Shown here one piece after another: positions 33,520 to 42,627 of a DNA stretch of 64,000 nucleotides. Positions within the stretch are counted from its first letter, which is position 1, and the number at the start of each line of letters is the position of its first letter. Source of the stretch: Beijerinckia mobilis (lineage in GTDB: Bacteria > Pseudomonadota > Alphaproteobacteria > Rhizobiales > Beijerinckiaceae). Position numbers and translations under genes: made by a program. Where the stretch lies: NCBI RefSeq assembly GCF_000745425.1, contig NZ_JQJH01000002.1, positions 1 through 64,000 of the forward strand. Reading direction: 5' to 3'. Under the pieces are notes generated by a model. That model saw only the letters and a list, made by a program, of their open reading frames with translations, ran no database searches and had not been told where the DNA came from.

Positions 33520-35877
33520 ATGGATGCGATGATGGCGATCAGACAGACCTTTTTCCAGGAATGCGAGGAGCAGCTTGCGGAACTGGAAAATGGTCTGTTG
33601 GCGATGCAGAACGGCGAAGCCGACGCCGAAACGGTGAATGCGGTCTTCCGCGCGGTTCATTCCATCAAGGGGGGAGCCGGCGCTTTCAGCCTCGATGATC
33701 TCGTGCGCTTCTCCCATATCTTCGAGACCACTCTTGATGCGGTGCGCTCGGAAACGCTCGCGCCTTCGCCGGATGTGTTGAAGGTGCTGTTGCGGGCCTC
33801 GGATATTCTCGCCGATCTCGTCCGGGCGGCGCGTGACGGAGGAACCGTCGATGCGGAACGCTCAGACGCCATGGCCGTGGAACTTGCGGCTCTTTCCGGA
33901 GCGGACAAACCTGCGGCGGAAGACCAGTCCGAAGATATGGCGGGCTTTTCTTTTCAGCCTGTGCAGGTTTCCTTCGATGAACTCGACGATGAGCTGCCGG
34001 CCTTCGCCGAGCTGCCTGAAACCTCTTGGACGATCCGCTTCACGCCGAAGCCTGGTCTCTATGCCAAAGCCAATGAGGCGGCTTTGTTGCTGCGTGGTCT
34101 CGGCGAACTCGGCGAAATGATTGTCGCCTGCGATTTTTCCACTCTGCCGCTTCTCGGTGAGCTCGATCCCGAGGGAGCCTATCTCACCTTTGTCATCACA
34201 TTGCATACACGAGCGGATAAAGCGGCGATTGAAGCCGTTTTCGAATTCGTGGAGTGGGATTGTGATCTCTCCATCGAAATGAGTGCGGATACGGAACCCG
34301 ATGGGCAGGCATTGAACCTTTTTGCGCTGCGTGACGAAATGCTGCCTCGCGTAAAGGAGGAGGGTCTCGCTTCTTCGGTGCCCGCCATGTCGGAAAATCA
34401 GCCGGAAGATCGGCCTGATGCCCCACAAGCGGTTGACGAGCTGGGAGCCGCGACGTCGGGGGTTGCACCTCGTGCTTCGCTCGCATCCGCTCCCGCAAAA
34501 GCGCCTTTCCCGGAAACGGCAGCCAGTCCCGCACCGGCTTCGCGTGAAGGGAGCCAAACAGGGGGGCAAGTGGCAGGCGAAAGCCGGATGGGCGAGCGGC
34601 GCGAGAACGAACGACGCGAAAGCACGCAGGCGCCGGCGCCTGCCGCGACCATTCGCGTCGATCTCGATCGGGTCGACCGCCTCATCGATCTTGTCGGTGA
34701 ACTCGTCATCAACCAGGCCATGCTGGCACAAAGTGTCAATGAGGCGGGGCTGACGAGGGGAGCGGCCATCGGCTCCGGGCTCGACGACCTCGAACAATTG
34801 ACGCGTGAGATCCAGGATAGTGTCATGGCGATCCGCGCGCAGCCGGTAAAATCGGTGTTCCAGCGCATGCCGCGTCTGGTGCGGGAAGTCGCCGCTATGA
34901 CCGGCAAATCGGTGCGGCTCGTGACCTCCGGTGAGAATACGGAGGTGGACAAGACCGTTATCGAAAAGCTCTCCGATCCGCTGACGCATATGATCCGCAA
35001 TGCCATCGATCATGGTCTGGAGGCGCCCGAGGCGCGGGTCGCAGCTGGCAAAGCCGAGGAAGGGATCGTGCATCTTTGTGCGATGCATCGTTCCGGACGG
35101 ATTGTCATCGAGATTTCCGATGATGGCGCTGGCATCAATCGGCCGCGTGTGCGGCAGATAGCCGTCGACAAAGGGCTGATCCCGGCGGATGCCGCGCTGA
35201 CCGATGACGAGATCGACAATCTGATTTTTCTGCCGGGCTTTTCCACGGCAGCGACCCTTTCGGATATTTCCGGGCGTGGTGTCGGCATGGATGTGGTACG
35301 CCGGTCGATCCAGGCGCTTGGCGGCCGCATTTCCATCAGTTCACGGCCGGGTAAGGGGTCGACCTTCACCATGAGCCTGCCGCTGACACTTGCCATTCTC
35401 GACGGCATGGTTGTCACTGTCGCTGGGCAGACACTCGTGGTGCCATTGACTGCCATTGTCGAGACCTTGCAGCCACGGTCTGTCGCTGTGCATGAGTTCG
35501 GTGGCGATACGCGTGTGATCGCTATCCGTGATCAATTCACGCCATTGATCGATGTCGGGCGGGAATTGGCCTATCGCTGTGAAACTGCGGACGTGCTCGC
35601 TAGCGTCGTCATTCTGGTGGAGACGGAGGGCGGTGTGCGCAATGCGCTGCTCGTCGACGCTATTCAGGGGCAGCGCCAGGTGGTCATCAAGAGTCTTGAA
35701 GCCAATTACCGCCATGTGCCGGGTATAGCGGCGGCGACCATTCTTGGCGATGGCAGGGTCGCACTGATTCTCGATGTCGAGGCTTTGGTCGCGAGTTCCC
35801 GCATCGGGGCGCCCTCTGACTCCGTCATTCCTCGAGAGGATCGCAAGACCCCGAAAGAAATCGATTGCTACGTGTAA
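33520..35877 (+). CDS. cheA: Chemotaxis histidine kinase CheA
   Basis: The 785-residue kinase begins MDAMMAIRQTFFQECEEQL and has the full domain order. P1 carries phospho-acceptor H47 in FRAVHSIKGGAGAF. A P2-like region and a Pro/Ala/Arg-rich linker follow, then P3 dimerisation (VDLDRVDRLIDLVGELVI). P4 ATPase has the N box (DPLTHMIRNAIDHGLE) and G boxes (EISDDGAGIN, ISGRGVGMDVV). P5 CheW-like includes TLVVPLTAIVETLQP. The ATG at 33520 follows GGAG by 6 bases. It is followed by a ~500-bp gap before cheW, so the remaining che genes may have their own promoter. Confidence 0.96.
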   Translation: MDAMMAIRQTFFQECEEQLAELENGLLAMQNGEADAETVNAVFRAVHSIKGGAGAFSLDDLVRFSHIFETTLDAVRSETLAPSPDVLKVLLRASDILADLVRAARDGGTVDAERSDAMAVELAALSGADKPAAEDQSEDMAGFSFQPVQVSFDELDDELPAFAELPETSWTIRFTPKPGLYAKANEAALLLRGLGELGEMIVACDFSTLPLLGELDPEGAYLTFVITLHTRADKAAIEAVFEFVEWDCDLSIEMSADTEPDGQALNLFALRDEMLPRVKEEGLASSVPAMSENQPEDRPDAPQAVDELGAATSGVAPRASLASAPAKAPFPETAASPAPASREGSQTGGQVAGESRMGERRENERRESTQAPAPAATIRVDLDRVDRLIDLVGELVINQAMLAQSVNEAGLTRGAAIGSGLDDLEQLTREIQDSVMAIRAQPVKSVFQRMPRLVREVAAMTGKSVRLVTSGENTEVDKTVIEKLSDPLTHMIRNAIDHGLEAPEARVAAGKAEEGIVHLCAMHRSGRIVIEISDDGAGINRPRVRQIAVDKGLIPADAALTDDEIDNLIFLPGFSTAATLSDISGRGVGMDVVRRSIQALGGRISISSRPGKGSTFTMSLPLTLAILDGMVVTVAGQTLVVPLTAIVETLQPRSVAVHEFGGDTRVIAIRDQFTPLIDVGRELAYRCETADVLASVVILVETEGGVRNALLVDAIQGQRQVVIKSLEANYRHVPGIAAATILGDGRVALILDVEALVASSRIGAPSDSVIPREDRKTPKEIDCYV

Positions 35878-36375
35878 CGGACACTTACGCAGATGCCGGT
35901 CTGTTTACGGCGCATGGAGGCGTTCCCGATTGCGAAACGGAGGACGTCCTCATTCCCCCATTCAGAGTGGGATTTGCTGGTATGTTTATGTCGTGATCAT
36001 TTTACCTAAAGCCGTCTGATGGCATCCAGTGGAGGATCGCTTGAGCAACCGGAATTGTGTGCGGTACGCTCCATTTTTGTAAGAGCATTGTCGAAAACAT
36101 TCACTCTGCCGCTAGGCGCTCTCGGGTCCACCTGACTGTTCCTGGACCGTCAGTTGTTTGAATATCCATAAATACTTAAAATATATTGTGTTCGTCCTTA
36201 ATCGAGGATGTTCTAAAACTTTAGGAACGTCGGTGACGGAACCTTATGGAACATTTCATACAATTCCATCTCGCCTCCGCCTTGGCGTCATTCATGGGAT
36301 TATGTTTCCGCTTCACGGATGGGCGGAGAGAATATCCATGATGTCTTCCAATAATGATACGAATCGGGGACTGCC
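35878..36375. promoter_or_regulatory. ~500-bp non-coding gap inside the che locus
   Basis: Between cheA and cheW no frame is supported. The sequence becomes AT-rich around 36155-36200 (ATATCCATAAATACTTAAAATATATTG), which is promoter-like. In rhizobial che operons cheA and cheW are normally adjacent, so this gap probably splits the locus into two transcription units. Its exact promoter cannot be fixed by eye. Confidence 0.5.
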
Positions 36376-36855
36376 ATGAATGAAATTGACAGAAATGATG
36401 CTTTCGCGCGTGAGTTGATCGCTTTCAGAATCGGCGTGCAGGAATTCTGCGTCGATATCATGTCTGTGCGTGAAATACGTGGGTGGACACCTGCAACGGT
36501 CCTGCCGCAATCACCGGGTTTCGTGCGGGGCGTCATCAATTTGCGCGGAGCCGTCTTGCCGATCGTCGATCTTGCCGCGCGTCTGGGCTTCCCGGCCGCC
36601 GAGCCGACGGTCCGTCATGTCATCATTGTCGTTCAGGTCGTCCATCCGCTGCTTGGCCACCAGGTCATCGGCCTTCTCGTCGACGCTGTTCTCGATATTC
36701 TGAGTGTGACGGATGAGATGATCCAGCCGACGCCTGAGGTTGCTTCTGAAATGGCGAAATTGTTCGTGCGCGGTGTTCTCGCCATCGATGGCCGCATGAT
36801 CAGTCTCATTTCCCTCGATCAGGTGCTCCCTGCGGCTGCATGCGAGGCGGCGTGA
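36376..36855 (+). CDS. cheW: Chemotaxis adaptor CheW
   Basis: CheW couples CheA to chemoreceptors. The 159-residue protein begins [34 protein letters not shown]. It has the CheW landmarks [51 protein letters not shown] and [23 protein letters not shown], an all-beta double-barrel pattern. It begins the second half of the che locus and is followed by cheR. Confidence 0.95.
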   Translation: MNEIDRNDAFARELIAFRIGVQEFCVDIMSVREIRGWTPATVLPQSPGFVRGVINLRGAVLPIVDLAARLGFPAAEPTVRHVIIVVQVVHPLLGHQVIGLLVDAVLDILSVTDEMIQPTPEVASEMAKLFVRGVLAIDGRMISLISLDQVLPAAACEAA

Positions 36856-36882
36856 CGGCGACGGTCAATGATGGAGAATGGC

Positions 36883-37809
36883 ATGACGACAAGAACCATG
36901 GCGCCGCATGAAGGGGTCAGCCGGGCGCAAGCCATGCGGCATAATCCATTGGCCAAGAGTCTCGTCGATGGGGAATTCATTCTGACGGCGGAAGATTTTC
37001 GGCAGATCGCGCATACATTACATTCCAGCACAGGCATCTATCTGCCGGAATCGAAGGCCACGCTGGTCTATTCCCGGCTGGCGAGACGCTTGCGTCTGCT
37101 CGGATTGACGAGCTTTCATGATTATTGCGCCCTGATCGGCGATAAGGCCGGTGTGGATGAACGTCAGCGGATGCTCGCTGCGTTGACCACCAATGTCACG
37201 CGCTTCTTTCGGGAACCGCATCATTTCGAGCATTTGCGGACGCAGGTGCTGCCACCTCTTCTCGATGGTGCGCGCCGCGGCGGTCGGGTCCGGCTCTGGT
37301 CCGCGGCCTGTTCGAGCGGGCAGGAACCCTATTCGATCGCCTTGACCGTGCTTTCCCTCCTGCCGGACGCGGCGCGTTATGACGTGAAAATTCTCGCGAC
37401 CGATATTGATCCCGTGGTTCTCGGCGAAGGGCGGGCGGGCGTTTACGCCGAGACGGCGATGGCCGGCGTTCCGTCTACTCTCCTATCCTGGTTCGCTCCG
37501 GTCGATGTTGACGGCGAGAAATGGATGAGTGTCAGCGAGTCCATGCGTGCGCTCGTCAGTTTCCGCGAACTCAATCTGATCGGCGATTGGCCGATGAAAG
37601 GCACGTTCCAGGCGATTTTCTGCCGCAACGTTGTCATCTATTTCGAGGAAGAAACACAAAGCCGGATCTGGAACCGTTTCCAGCCGTTTCTCGAGCCGGG
37701 AGGTGTCCTCTATATCGGCCATTCGGAACGGCTCACGGGGGATGCCGCACATGCTTTTGTGGGCGATGGCATCACCACCTATAGGCGTTTACAGAAGGAG
37801 CAGGCATGA
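36883..37809 (+). CDS. cheR: Chemotaxis protein methyltransferase CheR
   Basis: CheR methylates glutamates on chemoreceptors using S-adenosylmethionine. The 308-residue product has the N-terminal helical domain ([38 protein letters not shown]), [15 protein letters not shown], the SAM-binding [18 protein letters not shown] and [13 protein letters not shown], and ends with [13 protein letters not shown] take the ATG at 36883 with GGAG 7 bases upstream; an in-frame ATG also exists at 36868. Its stop overlaps cheB (ATGA). The receptor's GWEEF tail is a likely docking site. Confidence 0.95.
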   Translation: MTTRTMAPHEGVSRAQAMRHNPLAKSLVDGEFILTAEDFRQIAHTLHSSTGIYLPESKATLVYSRLARRLRLLGLTSFHDYCALIGDKAGVDERQRMLAALTTNVTRFFREPHHFEHLRTQVLPPLLDGARRGGRVRLWSAACSSGQEPYSIALTVLSLLPDAARYDVKILATDIDPVVLGEGRAGVYAETAMAGVPSTLLSWFAPVDVDGEKWMSVSESMRALVSFRELNLIGDWPMKGTFQAIFCRNVVIYFEEETQSRIWNRFQPFLEPGGVLYIGHSERLTGDAAHAFVGDGITTYRRLQKEQA

Positions 37810-38894
37810 GACCGGTCCGCGTGCTCATCGTCGATGATTCTATTACCATGCGGCGGCTGATCGCCATGGTGCTCAAACGCGATCATGATATCGATGTCGT
37901 CGGGGAGGCGAAAGATCCGCTCGAAGCACGCCAGGCGATGAAGGCTCTCGACCCTGATGTTGTGACGCTTGATGTCGAGATGCCGAACATGAATGGTCTC
38001 GATTTCCTCGACAAGATCATGCGCCTGCGGCCGACACCGGTCATCATGGTGTCGAACCTCACGGCGCAGGGTACGTCGGCGACGATCAAGGCGCTGGAGA
38101 TTGGGGCTTTTGATTGCGTGGCGAAACCGGCGATGGGAGAAGCGAACCTCTTTCCCGACCTCGCTGCAAAGGTCAGGGCGGCCGCAGGGGCGCGCGCCTC
38201 GTTGCGTCCGACGCCGGTGCGGCCCGCTGCGATCACGCAGCCGCGCGAAAGATCCGGCGCGGGTGCTCATGACAATTTCCAGCCGGGCGCACGCCTCGTC
38301 GCTATCGGTGCCTCGACTGGCGGCGTGGAGGCGCTCATCACCGTCCTTTCAGGCTTTCCGCAAAATTGTCCGCCGACAGTGATTGCGCAGCATATGCCCG
38401 CCGGCTTTACCCGCAGCTTTGCCGAACGGTTGAACCGGCTGAGCCTTCCGCGCGTCGCTGAAGCGCAGGATGGTGCGCCGCTCGAGGTCGGTCAAATCTA
38501 TCTGGCGCCGGGCGGTCCGCGTCATCTCGAAATCGCGGCTGCGGGTGCTAATGGCCTGCGTTGCAGGCTTCGCCAGGCGGACCCTGTCAATGGTCACCGT
38601 CCTTCGGTCGATGTGCTGTTTTCCTCCATTGCCCAGGTGGCCGGTCCGCGCAGCGTCGGCGTACTTTTGACAGGAATGGGACGGGACGGCGCCGAAGGTC
38701 TGCTGGCGATGCGCCGGCAAGGCGCGCGCACCTTTGGTCAGGATGAAGCCAGCTCCCTCATTTATGGCATGCCCCGGGCCGCTTATGAAATTGGCGCGGT
38801 TGAGAAACAGGTCCCGTTGCACAGGATCGGGGCCGAGATTCTGCGTGCCACCAGCCTTTATGGAGAAGAAAAATGCCCTTCGCCGCTGCCGTGA
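37806..38894 (+). CDS. cheB: Chemotaxis methylesterase/deamidase CheB
   Basis: CheB demethylates receptors and is activated by CheA phosphorylation. The 362-residue product has a receiver domain ([19 protein letters not shown]56 in [27 protein letters not shown]) and a linker. The C-terminal esterase domain has the catalytic serine in [11 protein letters not shown], histidine in [16 protein letters not shown] and aspartate in [14 protein letters not shown]. It overlaps cheR by 4 bases and the next response regulator by 22 bases. Confidence 0.96.
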   Translation: MRPVRVLIVDDSITMRRLIAMVLKRDHDIDVVGEAKDPLEARQAMKALDPDVVTLDVEMPNMNGLDFLDKIMRLRPTPVIMVSNLTAQGTSATIKALEIGAFDCVAKPAMGEANLFPDLAAKVRAAAGARASLRPTPVRPAAITQPRERSGAGAHDNFQPGARLVAIGASTGGVEALITVLSGFPQNCPPTVIAQHMPAGFTRSFAERLNRLSLPRVAEAQDGAPLEVGQIYLAPGGPRHLEIAAAGANGLRCRLRQADPVNGHRPSVDVLFSSIAQVAGPRSVGVLLTGMGRDGAEGLLAMRRQGARTFGQDEASSLIYGMPRAAYEIGAVEKQVPLHRIGAEILRATSLYGEEKCPSPLP

Positions 38895-39262
38895 AAGTGC
38901 TCATCGTCGATGACCAGCTAACCAGCCGGCTTCTCATTCGCGGGGGGCTCCAGGACTTGGGGATGTCGGAAATCGAAATGGCCTCGAATGGCGAGGAAGC
39001 CCTGAAAAGCCTTTCGGGCAGAGCCGCGCATCTAATCATTTCCGATTTCCACATGCCGAAGCTCGATGGAATCGGGCTCTTGCGGGCTGTCCGTGCGCAT
39101 GAAGCCACACGCAAGATTCCTTTCATCATGCTGACCGGGAAAAGCGACAGGGCGTTGATGGAACGGGCCGCCAGCGCCGGAGTCAACAACTTTCTGGCCA
39201 AGCCCTTCACCGTGCCGGTGCTGAAATCGCAGATCGAGGCCGTGATTGGAAAACTCAAATGA
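38873..39262 (+). CDS. Second chemotaxis response regulator, CheY-like
   Basis: This 129-residue single receiver domain begins [22 protein letters not shown]. It has phospho-acceptor D58 in [13 protein letters not shown], the switch threonine in FIMLTGKS and lysine in [11 protein letters not shown]. It sits between cheB and cheD, the position of the motor-binding cheY2 in Sinorhizobium. GGAG before the ATG is good despite the overlap with cheB. Its stop overlaps cheD by 4 bases. Which of the two CheY proteins is the sink and which binds the motor cannot be decided from sequence alone. Confidence 0.92.
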   Translation: MPFAAAVKVLIVDDQLTSRLLIRGGLQDLGMSEIEMASNGEEALKSLSGRAAHLIISDFHMPKLDGIGLLRAVRAHEATRKIPFIMLTGKSDRALMERAASAGVNNFLAKPFTVPVLKSQIEAVIGKLK

Positions 39263-39930
39263 CAAGAATGAATGCGCCTTTGCGGTCCAATGAGCGCGCG
39301 GATAGGGCTGCGGATAGAAAAATTCCTCCCGGTCATGTAGCCGGTGGAGCCTCTACATTGTCTTTACAGCCGGGTGAGAAGGCCGGGCGGGAAAAACGGA
39401 TTCATATCATTCAGGGTGAATATTATGTCAGCGACGATCCGGACGTGGTGATTACGACTTTGCTCGGATCCTGTGTGGCTGCTTGTATCCGTGATCCGGT
39501 CGCTCATGTCGGTGGTATGAATCATTTTCTTTTGCCGGGGCACGGGTTGTCCTTTGCACCGCAGGGTCACGCTTCGATCCGAGAAGCCGAGCGCTATGGT
39601 GTCTATCTGATGGAGCTTCTGCTCAATGGTATTCTGCAGAGGGGTGGGCACCGGTCACGGCTTGAGGCCAAATTGTTTGGCGGTGCCTGTACACGCGAGG
39701 GTATGGTCGATATCGGCACGCAGAATGCGGATTTCGCGGAACATTTCCTTCATAATGAGGGGATTCACATTATCGGCGGGAGCCTGCGAGGGTCGCGTGG
39801 ACGGCGCATACAATTCTGGCCGGTTTCGGGGCGGGCGCGGCAGGTCTTTCTCAAGGATGATGGGCTGGTGACGGCGGTGCCGGCAAAGCCCCTCGTGCAG
39901 CCGGAAGCGGGCTCGATCGAACTTTTTTGA
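39259..39930 (+). CDS. cheD: Chemoreceptor glutamine deamidase CheD
   Basis: CheD deamidates receptor glutamines. The 223-residue product has a variable N-terminus of about 50 residues. The CheD core follows: HIIQGEYYVSDDPDVVITTLLGSCVAACIRDPVAHVGGMNHFLLPG, with the catalytic Cys in LGSCVA and the histidine in MNHFL. LEAKLFGGA and a C-terminal GSLRGSRGRRIQFWPVSGRARQVFL segment complete it. It is translationally coupled to the upstream response regulator and followed by a cheT-like gene. Confidence 0.93.
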   Translation: MTRMNAPLRSNERADRAADRKIPPGHVAGGASTLSLQPGEKAGREKRIHIIQGEYYVSDDPDVVITTLLGSCVAACIRDPVAHVGGMNHFLLPGHGLSFAPQGHASIREAERYGVYLMELLLNGILQRGGHRSRLEAKLFGGACTREGMVDIGTQNADFAEHFLHNEGIHIIGGSLRGSRGRRIQFWPVSGRARQVFLKDDGLVTAVPAKPLVQPEAGSIELF

Positions 39931-40032
39931 CGGGTCTCGTCAAAATAAGAGTCGCTGCGCTGGATTTTTACGCTTTGCGGCCGCTCGTCTGAGATGCCGG
40001 AGTAAAGACGATTGCCGTTTCCGAGATTGGCC

Positions 40033-40449
40033 ATGATGGATGATGAACACGAAACACCCTTGATTCCATCGGTGTCAGAACGCGAGGCGGGCGCGCCGCT
40101 CGGCGAGGTTCTCGGGCGTGTCGCCGTGGAATTGGCGCAGCTTGGAGAGGCGATGGGGCGTTTCCAGGGGGCGCTCAGTCCGCTCCTCGTCGGGCGCGAC
40201 GACAGGATCGGTTTTGGTGACGCCGCCTCCTTGCGAGACATTCAAACGATCGACCATGTCTCGCAGACATTGGATTGTCTCGCGGATTTTCTCGCAAAAG
40301 TGGCGGTTCAATTGCCCGTAAACTGGCGCATGGATTCGGAATCGGCCCTGCAGGCTGTCAAACTTGCCGCGCTTTCCTCAAAACTGAGGCCGCACCAAGA
40401 GGAGCCGGCGGGTTCTCTCTCCATTCCGGGTGAATGCGAGCTGTTTTGA
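40033..40449 (+). CDS. cheT: CheT-like protein with CheZ-type DxxxQ motif
   Basis: The 138-residue helical protein sits right after cheD, where Sinorhizobium meliloti encodes CheT. Its core helix reads LRDIQTIDHVSQTLDCLADFL and contains D74-x-x-x-Q78, the active-site pattern used by CheZ to dephosphorylate CheY. S. meliloti CheT is reported to carry the same motif and to promote CheY1 dephosphorylation and bind CheR. Assignment here rests on position, size and motif, not on an alignment. The start is one of two tandem ATGs (40033 or 40036). Its last ~140 bases overlap the 3' end of olsA on the opposite strand. Confidence 0.72.
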   Translation: MMDDEHETPLIPSVSEREAGAPLGEVLGRVAVELAQLGEAMGRFQGALSPLLVGRDDRIGFGDAASLRDIQTIDHVSQTLDCLADFLAKVAVQLPVNWRMDSESALQAVKLAALSSKLRPHQEEPAGSLSIPGECELF

Positions 40450-41261
40450 ACGGGGACGAGCATGGGCCGTCCCGGTTGGATGATTTGCCTTGACGTTGCG
40501 GCATGGCGGGCTTCCAACTCTGGTGCTTCCTGGAGACATTCCATGATGGCACGCGCCTTTTGTGTCATCACTTTTCGATTTGTGTCGCGTTGATGGTCAA
40601 GGGCTGGGCCATAGAGCAGTTCGCACACGATCGGTTTTTCGCGCAGAACCTGCCAGATATGAGGGATGAGACTCATGTCGCCGATCCAGGCCGCCGTCGC
40701 GGATGAATAGCGGATCAGGATGGGCTGCACTGGCACGCTTTCGCGTTCGGGCATTGCTGTGAGTGCGAGGCCTGGCGCCGCGAAATGGGAGCTGTGGAAT
40801 TTCAGAAGCCCATTGCCCGCGCCGGTCGTGCCTTCGGGAAACAACAGCACGTCGCGGTTGCTGGCAAGGCAATCGGCCATCATCCTGTTGGCGGGAATGA
40901 TCGAACGCCGTCTTTTCCGGTCGATATAGATCGTCCGTTCGACCTTGGCGAAAGTCGAGACGAGCGGCCAGCGCGCAATCTCACTCTTGCCGACGAAGCT
41001 CGCCGATTCGACGCTGGCCAGGGCAAGGATGTCGATCCAGGAAATATGGTTTGCGATGAGAAGCCGGGCGCCGGTTCTTTCGCTTCGAGTCGCACAGTTG
41101 ATACGGATGCGCAGGATACGCAAGAGCAATTGTGCGAAATTCTGTGTCATCCGCGCCGACAAATGCGGAAAACGCCGTTGCGCAAGGAATTGCAGTGGCA
41201 CGGCGCAACACAGGAAAATGACAAGCGTGGCGATGAGGCCGATCAACCTGAGGAAGTTCAT
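40308..41261 (-). CDS. olsA: Lyso-ornithine lipid O-acyltransferase OlsA (PlsC family)
   Basis: OlsA adds the second fatty acid to lyso-ornithine lipid. The 317-residue product begins MNFLRLIGLIATLVIFL (membrane helix). It has the acyltransferase motifs NHISWIDILAL (H-x4-D), KVERTIYIDRKRR and LLFPEGTTGAGNGLLKF. I start at 41261, where OlsA proteins begin. The frame continues about 50 residues past the expected end with a low-quality tail (SSHSPGMEREPAGSS...) that is antisense to cheT, so the ancestral stop may have been lost. It diverges from olsB, its functional partner. Confidence 0.86.
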   Translation of the reverse strand: MNFLRLIGLIATLVIFLCCAVPLQFLAQRRFPHLSARMTQNFAQLLLRILRIRINCATRSERTGARLLIANHISWIDILALASVESASFVGKSEIARWPLVSTFAKVERTIYIDRKRRRSIIPANRMMADCLASNRDVLLFPEGTTGAGNGLLKFHSSHFAAPGLALTAMPERESVPVQPILIRYSSATAAWIGDMSLIPHIWQVLREKPIVCELLYGPALDHQRDTNRKVMTQKARAIMECLQEAPELEARHAATSRQIIQPGRPMLVPVQNSSHSPGMEREPAGSSWCGLSFEESAASLTACRADSESMRQFTGN

Positions 41262-41502
41262 GATCCTCGCCCGAAAGACAAAATAGAAGCCAATGAGTAT
41301 TGGCGGTCGAACCCTACCACGAACATACAGTGCGATGATGACACTATGTAGCCGACAGGAAAGCATTAGACTATAAAGGCAAAAGTCCGCGAGAAATTTT
41401 TCGAAACTCCTGGCATTCACAAGCTCTTCGCCGAATTGTCATCAAGGCGTCGCAGCTTGCGCCTAGGGTTATTCATCGCTTCCTCTTGAGACGTGTCGGC
41501 GC

Positions 41503-42474
41503 ATGTGGTCTTTCGGTTCGGCGTTCGGCTTTGGCGTTCATTCCGAGGAATATTCATCGCCGCCTTCCGCTGTCGAGCCTGAAACCGTTCGGCGGCGTGA
41601 TCGGGCAAGCGGGTCGCCGCTTCCAGCTATGCTCGGAGCCTCGGGGCCATTCGAAATCCGTCTCGCGCAAAACAAGCGCGATATCAAAAAAGCCCAGCGT
41701 CTGCGTTACAAGGTTTTCTACGAGGAAGGCGGCGCGACGGCGCATTCACGCAGTGCTTTGCTGCGGCGTGATCTTTGCGCGCTCGACAAGATCTGTGATC
41801 ATCTGCTTGTATTCGATACCGCCCATCGCAATCGTTTCGGCCGTCTCAAACCCAAACTCGTCGGCACCTATCGGCTCTTGCGGGGCGACGTCGCGGAAAA
41901 ATATGGCGGCTTCTATAGCCAGACGGAATTTCTGATCGCGCCGATGCTGGCCCGCCATGCGGACAAGCGTTTTCTCGAACTTGGACGCTCGTGCGTCCAT
42001 GCCGATTACCGCTCGAAACGCGTGATCGAATTGTTGTGGCGCGGACTTTGGATCTATGCGCAGCATTATGAAATCGATGTGCTGATCGGCTGCGCCAGCC
42101 TGCCCGGGACGCAGGCCAAGAAGCTCGCTTTGCCCCTGAGTTTTCTGCATCATCACGCCCAAGCCGAGCCGGAATGGCAGGTGCGGCCCTGCGGCACCTC
42201 GGCCGTCTCCATGGCGATCCTCGACAAACAGGAAGTGGATCCCCGGCGGGGTCTTGCGTCCTTGCCGCCGCTTATCAAGGCTTATTTGCGGGCGGGCGCG
42301 CGCTTTGGCGATGGTGCTGTGATCGACTGGCAATTCAATACGACCGATGTGTTCACGGTCATGCCGCTCGATCAATTGGGTGAACGCTACATCGAACATT
42401 ATACTGTGCCCGCGGCTTCCCCTGCCTTCCTGCCGGACGGTCAGGAAAATCGTCACGAGAATCGGGCCGCATAG
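41503..42474 (+). CDS. olsB: L-ornithine N-alpha-acyltransferase OlsB
   Basis: OlsB transfers a 3-hydroxyacyl group from ACP to ornithine, the first step of phosphorus-free ornithine lipid synthesis. The 323-residue GNAT-fold product has FEIRLAQNKRDIKKAQRLRYKVFYEEGGA and DLCALDKICDHLLVFD. VGTYRLLRGDVAEKYGGFYSQTEFL, LELGRSCVHADYRSKRVIELLWRGLWIYA and IGCASLPGT follow, all OlsB hallmarks. The first ~40 residues are poorly conserved, and an internal ATG at 41629 would give 281 residues, closer to the core. With olsA divergent upstream, the whole pathway is present here. Confidence 0.9.
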   Translation: MWSFGSAFGFGVHSEEYSSPPSAVEPETVRRRDRASGSPLPAMLGASGPFEIRLAQNKRDIKKAQRLRYKVFYEEGGATAHSRSALLRRDLCALDKICDHLLVFDTAHRNRFGRLKPKLVGTYRLLRGDVAEKYGGFYSQTEFLIAPMLARHADKRFLELGRSCVHADYRSKRVIELLWRGLWIYAQHYEIDVLIGCASLPGTQAKKLALPLSFLHHHAQAEPEWQVRPCGTSAVSMAILDKQEVDPRRGLASLPPLIKAYLRAGARFGDGAVIDWQFNTTDVFTVMPLDQLGERYIEHYTVPAASPAFLPDGQENRHENRAA

Positions 42475-42475
42475 A

Positions 42476-42552
42476 ACGTTTCGGACATATCCGGAAACAT
42501 GCCACCTAAAAATCAACGCATTTTCGCGCGAATGAAATCGCGAAAGCTCTTG
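42476..42552 (-). repeat. Dispersed palindromic element, partial copy
   Basis: Two bases after the olsB stop, ACGTTTCGGACATATCCGGAAAC forms an imperfect inverted repeat matching the terminal arm of the 15783-15887 element. About 40 bases on, TTTTCGCGCGAATGAAATCGCGAAAGCTC is a second palindromic block. It lies in the gap between olsB and the converging ggt gene. Confidence 0.5.
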
Positions 42553-42627
42553 TGTTTGTTCCCCAATGCTCATGGCGGGTGGAGAGCCTTCGCGGGAGAC
42601 TACACATAAACATGAGCGTATTCAGCC

